Below, in pieces: positions 52,035-60,916 of a stretch of DNA of 64,000 nucleotides (the stretch's first letter is position 1; each line of letters starts with the position of its first letter). This DNA is from Alphaproteobacteria bacterium (GTDB taxonomy: Bacteria > Pseudomonadota > Alphaproteobacteria > Ferrovibrionales > Ferrovibrionaceae), in the NCBI GenBank assembly GCA_017307375.1, contig JAFKFH010000006.1:310001-374000 (forward strand), read 5' to 3'. The translations under genes and the position numbers were made by a program. The notes beneath the pieces are model-generated. The model saw only the letters and a program-made list of their open reading frames with translations. It was not told where the DNA came from and searched no databases.

Positions 52035-53036
52035 ATGTCCTGGCTCCGCCGGCTGATCCTGCCTTTCCTCGTCCTCGGCCTCGTCGCGTCGGCGCGAGCC
52101 GAGGTCTCGGAGGTTCGAATTGCCCAGCAATTCGGCTTGACCTACCTGCCGCTGATCGTGATTCGCGCCGAAGGGTTGATCGAAAAGCGGGCAGAGGCGC
52201 TGGGCATCGGGCCGTTGAAGGTCACCTGGGCCAGGTTCGGCGGCGGGGCGCCCTCGAACGACGCGCTGCTGTCCGGGTCGGTCGACTATATCTCGACCGG
52301 GCTCGGACCCTTCCTCATCCTTTGGGACCGCACGCGCGGCAATTTGGGCGTCAAGGGCGTCGGGGCGCTCGACGCATCTTCGGTCCTGCTCAATACCAAC
52401 AACCCGGACGTCAAGTCGATCGCCGACCTGACCGACCGGGACCGGATCGCCTTGCCGTCGGTCAAGGTGTCGCATCAGGCGGTGCTGCTGCAGATGGCGG
52501 CCGAGCAGAAATACGGGTTCGACCAGTATGCCCGCTTCGACAGGCTGACCGTCGGCCTGCCGCATCCCGAGGCGCTGGCGGCCCTGCTGTCGGGCAAGAC
52601 CGAGATCACCGGGCATTTCGGCAACGCGCCGTTCGTCTATCAGGAACTGCAGAAACCCGGCATCCGCACGATCCTCACCTCCGACGAGGTGCTGGGCGGC
52701 CCGTCGACGGTGACCTCGCTGTTCACCACCTCGAAGTTCCGCGACGCCAACCCGAAGGTCTATCGTGCCGTGTTCGAGGCGCTGGCCGAGGCGCAGGCGC
52801 TGATCGCCCGCGACAAGGCGCTGGCGGCCCGCCTCTATGTGGCCGAGGAGAAGTCGGCGCTGTCGGCGGCCGAGATCCAGGCCATTCTGGAAAGGCCCGA
52901 TACGCGCTACACGCTAACGCCGCTCGCGACGGGGAAGTTCGCCGACTTCATGCACCGCACCGGGGCACTGAAGACCCGGCCGGCTTCCTGGCGCGACTAC
53001 TACTTCCCCGAAATCCACGACCTGGAAGGCAGTTGA
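52035..53036 (+). CDS. Sulfonate-type ABC transporter substrate-binding protein (SsuA/NrtA-like)
   Basis: 333 aa with signal peptide (WLRRLILPFLVLGLVASARA) and the NMT1/SsuA-type fold: VRIAQQFGLTYLPLIVIRAEGLIEKRA, FGGGAPSNDALLSGSVDYISTGLGPFLILWD, LPSVKVSHQAVLLQMAAEQKYG. Ligand probably an alkanesulfonate, given the operon. Two tandem ATGs (52032, 52035); the second has better spacing from GAGGG. Confidence 0.88.
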   Translation: MSWLRRLILPFLVLGLVASARAEVSEVRIAQQFGLTYLPLIVIRAEGLIEKRAEALGIGPLKVTWARFGGGAPSNDALLSGSVDYISTGLGPFLILWDRTRGNLGVKGVGALDASSVLLNTNNPDVKSIADLTDRDRIALPSVKVSHQAVLLQMAAEQKYGFDQYARFDRLTVGLPHPEALAALLSGKTEITGHFGNAPFVYQELQKPGIRTILTSDEVLGGPSTVTSLFTTSKFRDANPKVYRAVFEALAEAQALIARDKALAARLYVAEEKSALSAAEIQAILERPDTRYTLTPLATGKFADFMHRTGALKTRPASWRDYYFPEIHDLEGS

Positions 53037-53037
53037 C

Positions 53038-53841
53038 GTGACCGCCGGCGCCGAAGTCACCGTGCTGCCCCAGCCGATCCTGTCGGTCAAGGGGGCCACG
53101 ATTCGCTACGAGACCGCCGACCACCGCGTGACGGCGGTGCAGCGGGCGAGTTTCGAGGTTCATCGCGGCGATCGTTTCGTCCTGCTGGGGCCGTCGGGTT
53201 GCGGCAAGTCGACCCTGTTGAAGGCGGTTGCGGGGTTCGTCGTGCCGGCGGCCGGCGAGATCGAGCTGAACGGCCGCGCGGTACGTGGCCCCGGTCCGGA
53301 TCGCATCATGGTCTTCCAGGAATTCGATCAGCTGCTGCCATGGAAGACCGTCCGCGACAACGTGATCTTTCCGCTGCGCCGGGCCGGTCTGGCACCGCGC
53401 GCCGCCGGGGCGCGGGCCGATGACTACATCGCCCGGGTCGGGCTGTCGGCTTTCGCCGGCCTCTATCCCCATATGCTGTCGGGCGGCATGAAGCAGCGCG
53501 TCGCGATCGCGCGCGCCATGGCGCTCGAACCGTCGATCCTGCTGATGGACGAACCCTTCGCGGCGCTGGACGCGCTGACTCGCCGGCGCATGCAGGAAGA
53601 ATTGCTGCGATTATGGGACGATGTCGGCTTCACGCTGCTGTTCGTTACCCATTCGATCGAGGAAGCGGTCACGATCGGCAGCCGCATCCTGCTGCTGACG
53701 CCGCATCCGGGCCGCGTCCGGGCCGAGCTCAATGTCCCGCGCGCGATCGCGCAGGGCGGCGATGCCGCGGCACTTGCCCGCCGTATCCACGGCCTCCTGT
53801 TCGACGAGGCGCCGATCGCGGCGCGCAGCGCCCATGGCTGA
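53038..53841 (+). CDS. Sulfonate-type ABC transporter ATPase (SsuB-like)
   Basis: 267 aa: ILSVKGATIRYETADHRVTAVQRASFEVHRGDRFVLLGPSGCGKSTLLKAVAGFV (Walker A), Q-loop VFQEFDQLLPWKTVRDNV, signature LSGGMKQRVAIARAMA, Walker [14 protein letters not shown]-loop VTHSIEEAVTIGSRILLLTPHPGRV. GTG start 1 bp after the stop of the binding protein; no ATG is available upstream in frame. Its end overlaps the permease gene by 8 bp. Confidence 0.9.
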   Translation: MTAGAEVTVLPQPILSVKGATIRYETADHRVTAVQRASFEVHRGDRFVLLGPSGCGKSTLLKAVAGFVVPAAGEIELNGRAVRGPGPDRIMVFQEFDQLLPWKTVRDNVIFPLRRAGLAPRAAGARADDYIARVGLSAFAGLYPHMLSGGMKQRVAIARAMALEPSILLMDEPFAALDALTRRRMQEELLRLWDDVGFTLLFVTHSIEEAVTIGSRILLLTPHPGRVRAELNVPRAIAQGGDAAALARRIHGLLFDEAPIAARSAHG

Positions 53842-54730
53842 GATCCTGCACGCCCATCCGTTCGAGCGTCCGGAATATGTGCGCGAGCCCGAGGCGGCCG
53901 ACCCCGGTTGGACCAGCCCGCGGCAGCGCGGGCTGGCCGCGCGGTTTGCCGGCATTCCGGCGGTGCGCCAGGCGACGCTGCTGGTCCTGCTCGGCCTGGC
54001 CTGGCAGGGCTATGCCATGCTGCTCGACAATTCGCTGATGCTGCCGACCGCCGCCCAGGCGCTGGCGGCATTCGCGCACGGCATCGCCGACGGCGTGCTG
54101 ATCGAACGCGGCTGGACCTCGGTCAAGGTACTGCTGGGCGGCTACGTCGTCGGTTTCGTTGCCGCACTGATCCTGACCGGCCTCGCCGTCGCGACCCGGA
54201 TCGGCTCGGACCTGCTGACCCTGCTGACCGCGATGTTCAACCCGTTGCCGGCGATCGCGCTGCTGCCGCTGGCGCTGCTCTGGTTCGGCCTCGGCACGGG
54301 AAGTCTCACCTTCGTGCTGGTCCACGCCGTGCTGTGGCCGATCGCGCTCAATACCCATGCCGGCTTCCTCGGCGTCAGCCCGACCCTGCGGATGGCCGGG
54401 GCATCCTTCGGGTTGCGCGGGGCGGGCCTGGTCTTCCGCCTGCTCATCCCGGCGGCCTTCCCGGCGATCCTGACCGGCCTCAAGGTCGGCTGGGCCTTTG
54501 CCTGGCGGACGCTGATCGCCGCGGAACTCGTCTTCGGTGTCTCGGCCGGGTCGGGCGGGCTGGGCTGGTACATCTTCGAGAATCGCAACCAGCTCGAAAC
54601 CGCCAACGTCTTTGCCGGGCTGTTGGCCGTCATCGTCATCGGGCTTGCGGTCGAGGGCGTCGTCTTTCGCTCGGTCGAGCGCCTGACCGTCCGCCGCTGG
54701 GGCATGCAACAGCAATGGAGGGCCGAATGA
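53834..54730 (+). CDS. Sulfonate-type ABC transporter permease (SsuC-like)
   Basis: 298 aa with an N-terminal cytoplasmic stretch of about 45 residues (MAEILHAHPFERPEYVREPE) and six helices. MFNPLPAIALLPLALLWFGLGTGSLTFVLVHAVLWPIALNTHAGFLGVSPTLRMAGASFGLRGAGLVFRLLIPAAFPAILTGLKVGWAFAWRTLIAAELVFG is the SsuC core. Ends in ATGA overlap with the second dioxygenase. Confidence 0.9.
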   Translation: MAEILHAHPFERPEYVREPEAADPGWTSPRQRGLAARFAGIPAVRQATLLVLLGLAWQGYAMLLDNSLMLPTAAQALAAFAHGIADGVLIERGWTSVKVLLGGYVVGFVAALILTGLAVATRIGSDLLTLLTAMFNPLPAIALLPLALLWFGLGTGSLTFVLVHAVLWPIALNTHAGFLGVSPTLRMAGASFGLRGAGLVFRLLIPAAFPAILTGLKVGWAFAWRTLIAAELVFGVSAGSGGLGWYIFENRNQLETANVFAGLLAVIVIGLAVEGVVFRSVERLTVRRWGMQQQWRAE

Positions 54731-55581
54731 GCCTCGCGATCCGCTCCTTCCCCGGCCCGCTCGGGGCCGAGATCACCGGCATCGACCTGAACGAGGAGAT
54801 CGACGAACGTGCCTTTTGGCGCATTCGCGGCGGCTTTCTCGATCATGGCGTCGTCGTCTTCCGCGACCAGGCGGCGTTGACCCCTGCGCGCCAGATCGAC
54901 TTTTCCCGGCGCTTCGGGCCGCTGCAGGTTCATGTGCTGCATCAGTTCCTGCTGCCCGGCCATCCGGAAATCCTGATCGTTTCCAACGTGGTCGAGGATG
55001 GCCAGCCGATCGGGTTGGGCGATGCCGGCCGCTATTGGCATTCCGACCTGTCCTACAAGCCGGTGCCCAGCCTGGGATCGCTCCTGCATGCCCGTGAATT
55101 GCCCGCCGAAGGCGGCGACACGCTGTTTGCCAACATGTATCGCGCCCATGCCACCCTGCCGGCGGCACTGGCCCGCGCGATCGAGGGACGGCAGGCAATC
55201 CATTCCTATCTGAAGCGCTACGACACGCTGCGCGAACAGAACGGGGTTCGGCCGGTCCTGTCGCAGAGCCAGCTGGACCAGGTGCAGGAAGTCGTCCATC
55301 CCGTCGTGCGCGTCCACCCGGATACGCGGCGCAAGGCGCTGTTCGTCAGCGAAGGGTTCACCACCCGCATCGTCGGCCTGCCCGAGGACGAGAGCGACGA
55401 GATCCTGGGCCAGCTTTTTGCCCATTCGACCGCGCCCGACAACCTCTACCGTCATCAGTGGCGGCCCCACGATCTGGTGTTCTGGGACAATCGCTGCACG
55501 GTCCATCTGGCTGTCGGCTGCCCGCCCGACCAGCGCCGCACGCTGTACCGCACCACCGTCCAGGGCGACGTGCCGCACTAA
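54727..55581 (+). CDS. TauD-family Fe/2-oxoglutarate dioxygenase (second copy)
   Basis: 284 aa: GAEITGIDLNEEIDERAFWRIRGGFLDHGVVVFRDQ, iron ligands in YWHSDLSY and NRCTVHLAVG, and RRTLYRTTVQGD with the 2-oxoglutarate arginine. It is clearly different from the tauD at 50361, having about a third of positions alike by eye, so it probably handles another sulfonate or sulfate ester brought in by the adjacent transporter. Last gene of the tau/ssu operon; the 321-bp gap that follows holds the next riboswitch and leader. Confidence 0.9.
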   Translation: MSLAIRSFPGPLGAEITGIDLNEEIDERAFWRIRGGFLDHGVVVFRDQAALTPARQIDFSRRFGPLQVHVLHQFLLPGHPEILIVSNVVEDGQPIGLGDAGRYWHSDLSYKPVPSLGSLLHARELPAEGGDTLFANMYRAHATLPAALARAIEGRQAIHSYLKRYDTLREQNGVRPVLSQSQLDQVQEVVHPVVRVHPDTRRKALFVSEGFTTRIVGLPEDESDEILGQLFAHSTAPDNLYRHQWRPHDLVFWDNRCTVHLAVGCPPDQRRTLYRTTVQGDVPH

Positions 55582-55635
55582 GAACAAAGAGAATTTGTGC
55601 AACAACAGGAAACCGCATCATGTGTCGAAAATAGT

Positions 55636-55663
55636 TTGGCCACTCCCGGAACCGGTGTATATT
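55636..55663 (+). promoter_or_regulatory. Putative promoter of the peroxiredoxin leader
   Basis: TTGGCC (55636-55641), 16-bp spacer, TATATT (55658-55663). Transcript start near 55670, about 25 nt before the riboswitch-like element. The TCACA-N7-TGTGA operator of the other two promoters is not found here. Confidence 0.45.
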
Positions 55664-55696
55664 TGGGTTCGGGCGTGATGGCCTTCCATCGGACCC

Positions 55697-55745
55697 CGCG
55701 GCAATTTGACCTGAGCAGCTTGCGCCGCGTCACCAAACGCTAAAG
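55697..55745 (+). promoter_or_regulatory. SAM-II/SAM-V-like riboswitch upstream of the Cys leader and peroxiredoxin
   Basis: P1 CGCGGC (55697-55702)/GCCGCG (55724-55729); loop begins AATTTGACC and ends AGCTTGC; then TCACCAAACGCTAAAG. All conserved SAM-II parts (AATTTG, CTTGC, AAACGCTAAAG) are present, better than in the tauA copy. GGAG, the ribosome-binding site of the leader peptide, starts 2 nt after the aptamer, the usual SAM-II arrangement in which ligand binding hides the Shine-Dalgarno. Confidence 0.78.
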
Positions 55746-55757
55746 CGGAGACCTCAT

Positions 55758-55820
55758 ATGACTGACCTTCGGTCCCTTCCTCTCCTCGATACTCGCGAAC
55801 GCTGTAGCGCCTGTTGTTGA
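55758..55820 (+). CDS. Cysteine-rich leader peptide ending RERCSACC
   Basis: 20 codons from ATG (eight bases after GGAG) to TGA: MTDLRSLPLL followed by DTRERCSACC. Cys codons at positions 16, 19 and 20, the last two being the final sense codons. Directly at the stop a hairpin begins (GATGCG/CGCATC, 55819-55835), so a ribosome paused on the Cys codons would cover it. The peptide has no similarity to the other two leaders except the Cx(x)CC cluster. Confidence 0.68.
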   Translation: MTDLRSLPLLDTRERCSACC

Positions 55821-55888
55821 TGCGCCTGTCGCATCGACCCCCCGGGATATCGCCATCATCGTTTGCAATTCCCCGGCCTGCGCCGGGG
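55819..55888 (+). other. Two leader hairpins between the Cys peptide and the 64-aa gene
   Basis: Hairpin 1: GATGCG/CGCATC (55819-55835), overlapping the leader stop. Hairpin 2: CCCCGGC/GCCGGGG with a CTGC loop (55871-55888), ending two bases before the AGGAG of the next gene. Neither has a T-run, which argues for control at translation initiation. Confidence 0.5.
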
Positions 55889-55902
55889 GCAGGAGAGTTG
55901 CC

Positions 55903-56097
55903 ATGCCGACCGCTCGCGCCAACGCCTTCGTCATAGAAATCACCGGCATCGCTGCCGGCCTCGCCGTACCCGAACGCGGCGGGTTTCGCTTCTACGCCGC
56001 CGACCAACGCTTTGCCGGGCTCGACGGCAGCCGCTTCGGCGCGCTGGACCAGATCGAGCGCGCGGGACGCCGCCAGGTGCGGCCGACCGCCGACTAG
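55903..56097 (+). CDS. Conserved-looking 64-aa protein of unknown function
   Basis: MPTARANAFVIEITGIAAGL... with a compact pattern of beta-strand-like segments (AFVIEITGIAAGLAVPERGGFRFYAADQRF, LDGSRFGALDQIERAGRRQ). A strong GGCAGGAGAG precedes the ATG, and codon use fits its neighbours, so it is very likely real. It has no cysteine, no signal peptide and no membrane segment. It lies 30 bp before the peroxiredoxin in the same operon, under riboswitch and Cys-leader control. I do not recognise the family. Confidence 0.75.
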   Translation: MPTARANAFVIEITGIAAGLAVPERGGFRFYAADQRFAGLDGSRFGALDQIERAGRRQVRPTAD

Positions 56098-56127
56098 CAT
56101 TCACAGGCCTTCAAGGAGGAACGCTGC

Positions 56128-56763
56128 ATGAGCATCCAACTCGGCCAGATCGCGCCGGACTTCACCCAGGTCTCGACCCAGGGCGAGATCAACTTCCATT
56201 CCTGGCTGGGCGACAGCTGGGGCATCCTGTTCTCGCACCCCAAGGACTACACGCCGGTCTGCACGACCGAGCTTGCCGCCGTCGCGCGGCTGAAGCCGGA
56301 GTTCGACAAGCGCAACGTCAAGCCGATCGGCCTGTCGGTCGATCCGCTCGGCTCGCATGAGGGCTGGTCGGCCGACATTCACGAGACGCAGGGCATCGCC
56401 CCGAACTTTCCCTTGCTGGCCGATGCCGACCGCAAGGTGGCGACGCTCTACGGCATGATCCATCCGCAGGCCGATCCGTCGATCACCGTGCGGTCGGTCT
56501 ATATCATCGACCCGAACAAGAAGGTCCGGCTGACCCTGACCTATCCGCCCTCGACCGGGCGCAACTTCGCCGAGATCCTGCGGGTGATCGACAGCCTGCA
56601 ACTGACCGACAAGCACAAGGTGGCGACGCCGGTCGACTGGAAGCCGGGCGACGACGTGATCATCGTCCCGTCGCTGTCGGACGAGGACGCCAAGAGCCGC
56701 TTCCCGGAAGGCTGGAAGACGTTGAAGCCGTACCTGCGCGTCGTCAAGCAGCCGGCGGCGTGA
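56128..56763 (+). CDS. 1-Cys peroxiredoxin (Prx6/AhpC-TSA family)
   Basis: 211 aa. The peroxidatic cysteine is Cys45 in the PKDYTPVCTTE motif (PxxxTxxC); WGILFSHPKD, LSVDPLGSHEGW and the Prx6-type C-terminal domain (DWKPGDDVIIVPSLSDEDAKSRFPEGWKTLKPYLR) follow. No other cysteine is seen, so this is a 1-Cys enzyme reducing peroxides with external thiols. Being under SAM and Cys leader control links thiol or sulfite stress to sulfur status. AAGGAGGAA precedes the ATG. Confidence 0.93.
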   Translation: MSIQLGQIAPDFTQVSTQGEINFHSWLGDSWGILFSHPKDYTPVCTTELAAVARLKPEFDKRNVKPIGLSVDPLGSHEGWSADIHETQGIAPNFPLLADADRKVATLYGMIHPQADPSITVRSVYIIDPNKKVRLTLTYPPSTGRNFAEILRVIDSLQLTDKHKVATPVDWKPGDDVIIVPSLSDEDAKSRFPEGWKTLKPYLRVVKQPAA

Positions 56764-56778
56764 TCGCCTGGCGGGCGG

Positions 56779-57228
56779 TCAGATCTCGTACATCGGGATG
56801 TACTGGCCGCCCGCCGCCTCGCGCGCATGCATGTCGGCGACCGAGGTCGAATCGAGCACCGCCGCGATCTGGTCGCGAACCTGCTGCATCACCTGGCGAA
56901 TGCCGCAGGACGCCTCGTCCTGGCAATCGTCGCAACGGCGATAGGCCGTGCGGCTGACGCAGGCGATCGGCGCCACCGGCCCATCCAGCAGGCGCACCAC
57001 GCGGCCGATGGTGATCGCCTCGGGCTGCTGGGCCAGGCGATAGCCGCCGCCCTTGCCCTTGCGCGACGTCAGCATGCCGTCGTTCTTGAGCTGCAGCAGG
57101 ATGGCGTCGAGGAATTTTTTCGGTATCCTCTGCTCCTCCGCAATCTCGGCTCCCTGCACCGCGCGATCGCGATAGGTGGTGAGGTAGAGCAGGGCCTTGA
57201 GCCCGTATTTCGCTTTGCTCGTTAACAT
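56779..57228 (-). CDS. Rrf2-family transcriptional regulator (IscR/CymR type)
   Basis: 149 aa: winged helix MLTSKAKYGLKALLYLTTYRDRAVQGAEIAEEQRIPKKFLDAILLQLKNDGMLTSRKGKGGGYRLAQ and a C-terminal part with cysteines at 90, 99, 102 and 108 (CVSRTAYRRCDDCQDEASC). Such clusters hold FeS in IscR/NsrR/RsrR, while CymR is a cysteine-metabolism regulator of the same family. Located at the edge of the sulfur island and convergent with the peroxiredoxin gene. A TCCAC-N7-GTGGA dyad immediately upstream of the start suggests autoregulation. Confidence 0.9.
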   Translation of the reverse strand: MLTSKAKYGLKALLYLTTYRDRAVQGAEIAEEQRIPKKFLDAILLQLKNDGMLTSRKGKGGGYRLAQQPEAITIGRVVRLLDGPVAPIACVSRTAYRRCDDCQDEASCGIRQVMQQVRDQIAAVLDSTSVADMHAREAAGGQYIPMYEI

Positions 57229-57230
57229 AG

Positions 57231-57313
57231 TCCACAGATTTGGTGGAATAAGGCAGCGGACTTTGCCGCCGTTCGGGCGGCAAAGTCAAGCCATCCGCCA
57301 CCAAATATTGTGG
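57231..57313. promoter_or_regulatory. Paired dyads and hairpin upstream of the Rrf2 gene
   Basis: TCCACAGATTTGGTGGA (57231-57247) and CCACCAAATATTGTGG (57298-57313) are inverted copies of one motif (CCACA..ATTTGGTGG). Between them lies a 12-bp perfect hairpin GACTTTGCCGCC/GGCGGCAAAGTC (57259-57287), which may also end the GST transcript although no T-run follows. The dyads are candidate Rrf2 sites. Confidence 0.5.
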
Positions 57314-57318
57314 CCGGG

Positions 57319-57981
57319 TCATGCTGCCGCGACCATTCGGCCGAGATGGGAGGGGCGAGCGGCCAGGAATTGCCGGAGGCGCCGGTCGAAATCCGGGACG
57401 ACGGCTGCCCGGACCGACGGCCGTTCGGCCAGCGCCCGGCGCCAGCGGGCAAGCTTGGGGCCGTCGACCAACGCCAGGTCCGGCAGGCGGTCGAAAGCGT
57501 CGAAGTAGCGGAAGACCGGCGCGAATACCGCGTCGACCAGCGAGAAGGCGGGGCCGTCGAACCACGGCCCCTCGCTGAGCCTTGCCTCGAGCCGGGCCAG
57601 TTTGTCGACGATGGCGGCGCGCCTGGCGGCGAAGCCGGCCCCTTCCGGCGCATTGTAGAAGCCCGCGATATCGGCCAGCAGGGTCGAGCCGAATTCGATC
57701 CAGCCGCGATGGTCGGCGCGGGCGAGAGCATTGGCCGGATGCAGGGCGGGGCTGGTGGTTTCCTCGAGATATTCGAGGATGACGGCGGATTCGAAGATCA
57801 CATGGCCATCGACCTGCAGCAGCGGCACGCGCCCGAGCGGCGAAAGCCTGAGGAACCAGTCGGGCTTGTCCGTCAGGTCGATCCAGACCCGCTCGAACGG
57901 CAGTTCGCGTTCGGCAAGCGCGATCGCCGCGCGTTGGACATAGGGGCAGAGATGGTGGCTGACCAGGGTGAGGGCGGGCAT
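57319..57981 (-). CDS. Glutathione S-transferase family protein
   Basis: 220 aa: thioredoxin-like N-domain with LVSHHLCPYVQRAAIALAERELPFERVWIDL (CPYV active-site region), LSPLGRVPLLQVDGHVIFESAVILEYLEE (cis-Pro and Glu-Ser glutathione-binding motif) and a helical C-domain. Resembles omega/beta-type or maleylacetoacetate isomerase-like GSTs. Divergent from marR, with three MarR-type operators in the gap, so it is probably induced by an electrophile or organic acid. Confidence 0.9.
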   Translation of the reverse strand: MPALTLVSHHLCPYVQRAAIALAERELPFERVWIDLTDKPDWFLRLSPLGRVPLLQVDGHVIFESAVILEYLEETTSPALHPANALARADHRGWIEFGSTLLADIAGFYNAPEGAGFAARRAAIVDKLARLEARLSEGPWFDGPAFSLVDAVFAPVFRYFDAFDRLPDLALVDGPKLARWRRALAERPSVRAAVVPDFDRRLRQFLAARPSHLGRMVAAA

Positions 57982-57999
57982 GTCGGCATCTCCAGATCA

Positions 58000-58061
58000 A
58001 TGCATTTGCATGAATAATTTGATGCAGGTGCATGTTTCCGTCAAGGTCCATGCAATTGCAT
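58000..58061. promoter_or_regulatory. Three ATGCAnnTGCAT operators between gst and marR
   Basis: ATGCATTTGCAT (58000-58011), ATGCAGGTGCAT (58022-58033) and the perfect palindrome ATGCAATTGCAT (58050-58061). The spacing is 22 and 28 bp. They fill the 93-bp divergent gap and the last ends 13 bp before the marR ATG. Highly likely to be bound by the adjacent MarR protein. Confidence 0.75.
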
Positions 58062-58074
58062 GTTTTGAGGCGTC

Positions 58075-58500
58075 ATGAGCGATCCCGTCTTCACCGCCTG
58101 GGCGCGCCTGCTGCGGGCCCAGACCCATCTGCTGGGCGTCGTCGAGCGCGAGCTGAAGCAGGCCGGCCTGCCGCCGCTCGGCTGGTACGATGTGCTGCTG
58201 GAACTGTCGCGGCCGGGATGCGACGGCCTGCGCCCGGTCGAGCTGGAGAAGCTGCTGCTGCTGGCCCAGTACAACCTGTCGCGGCTGCTCGACCGGCTGG
58301 AAAAAGCGGGGCTGGTCGAACGCCGGGCGGTGGCCGGCGACGGGCGAGCCCAGCGCGTCGTGATCACCGCGGCCGGCCGCGACCTGCGCGAGCGGATGTG
58401 GCCCGCGTACCGCGATGCGGTGCGGCGGCATTTTGCCGCGCAGCTGAGCGACCGGGAAATCGAGATGCTGGCCCAGATGCTCGGCAAAATCACCGCTTGA
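58075..58500 (+). CDS. MarR-family transcriptional regulator
   Basis: 141 aa with the MarR core WARLLRAQTHLLGVVERELKQAGLPPLGWYDVLLELSRPG, the recognition region LEKLLLLAQYNLSRLLDRLEKAGLVERRAVAGDGRAQRVVITAAGRDL (wing D-x-R-x...), and terminal dimerisation helices. The DxRA motif is intact as DGRAQ. Its stop codon overlaps the -35 of the following copper promoter. Likely represses gst and itself. Confidence 0.93.
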   Translation: MSDPVFTAWARLLRAQTHLLGVVERELKQAGLPPLGWYDVLLELSRPGCDGLRPVELEKLLLLAQYNLSRLLDRLEKAGLVERRAVAGDGRAQRVVITAAGRDLRERMWPAYRDAVRRHFAAQLSDREIEMLAQMLGKITA

Positions 58501-58527
58501 CCTTCCCATGATGTGAAGGTGGAGGCT
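58497..58527 (+). promoter_or_regulatory. CueR-like (MerR-family) promoter of copZ-copA
   Basis: TTGACC (58497-58502), a 19-bp spacer and GAGGCT (58522-58527). The spacer holds the dyad ACCTTCC-N7-TGAAGGT (58500-58520), differing from the canonical CueR site ACCTTCC-N7-GGAAGGT by one base. The 19-bp spacer is diagnostic for MerR-type activation. No cueR gene is in the window. Confidence 0.7.
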
Positions 58528-58565
58528 CCACCCCATATCAAGGCCGAGTTGAAGGAGTGCGTGGC

Positions 58566-58762
58566 ATGTTGCATCTCGAAGTTTCCGGCATGACCTGTGG
58601 CGGTTGCGCCCGATCGGTGACCCGCGCGGTGCAGGCGGTGCCAGGCGTCTCGCAGGTGGCCGTCGATCTGGCCGCCGCGACCGTCACGGTCGAGGGCGGC
58701 GCGCCGGATGCGATCCGCGCGGCGATCGAGCGTGCCGGCTATGCTGTCGTGCGGGCCGGGTC

Positions 58763-58766
<4 letters not shown>
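58566..58766 (+). CDS. copZ: Copper chaperone (heavy-metal-associated domain)
   Basis: 66 aa HMA domain: [27 protein letters not shown] with the copper-binding CxxC (Cys11, Cys14), then [15 protein letters not shown] and [10 protein letters not shown]. Soluble, cytoplasmic, delivers Cu(I) to the P-type ATPase. Start at ATG 58566 after AAGGAG. Coupled to copA by ATGA. Confidence 0.92.
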
Positions 58767-60877
<2,111 letters not shown>

Positions 60878-60916
60878 GAAGATCGTCTTGCCGTCGGCGG
60901 TCGCCGCGGCCGCGCG

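Noticed and set aside
40433-57228. Recent horizontal transfer of the sulfur island
   Set aside because: No integrase, tRNA, direct flanking repeats or insertion sequences are visible, and GC content and codon use do not change at its borders.
58518-58532. GGTGGAG-G-CTCCACC dyad as a separate copper operator
   Set aside because: It overlaps the end of the CueR-like spacer and the -10, and has a one-base loop; the 19-bp spacer dyad explains the promoter better.
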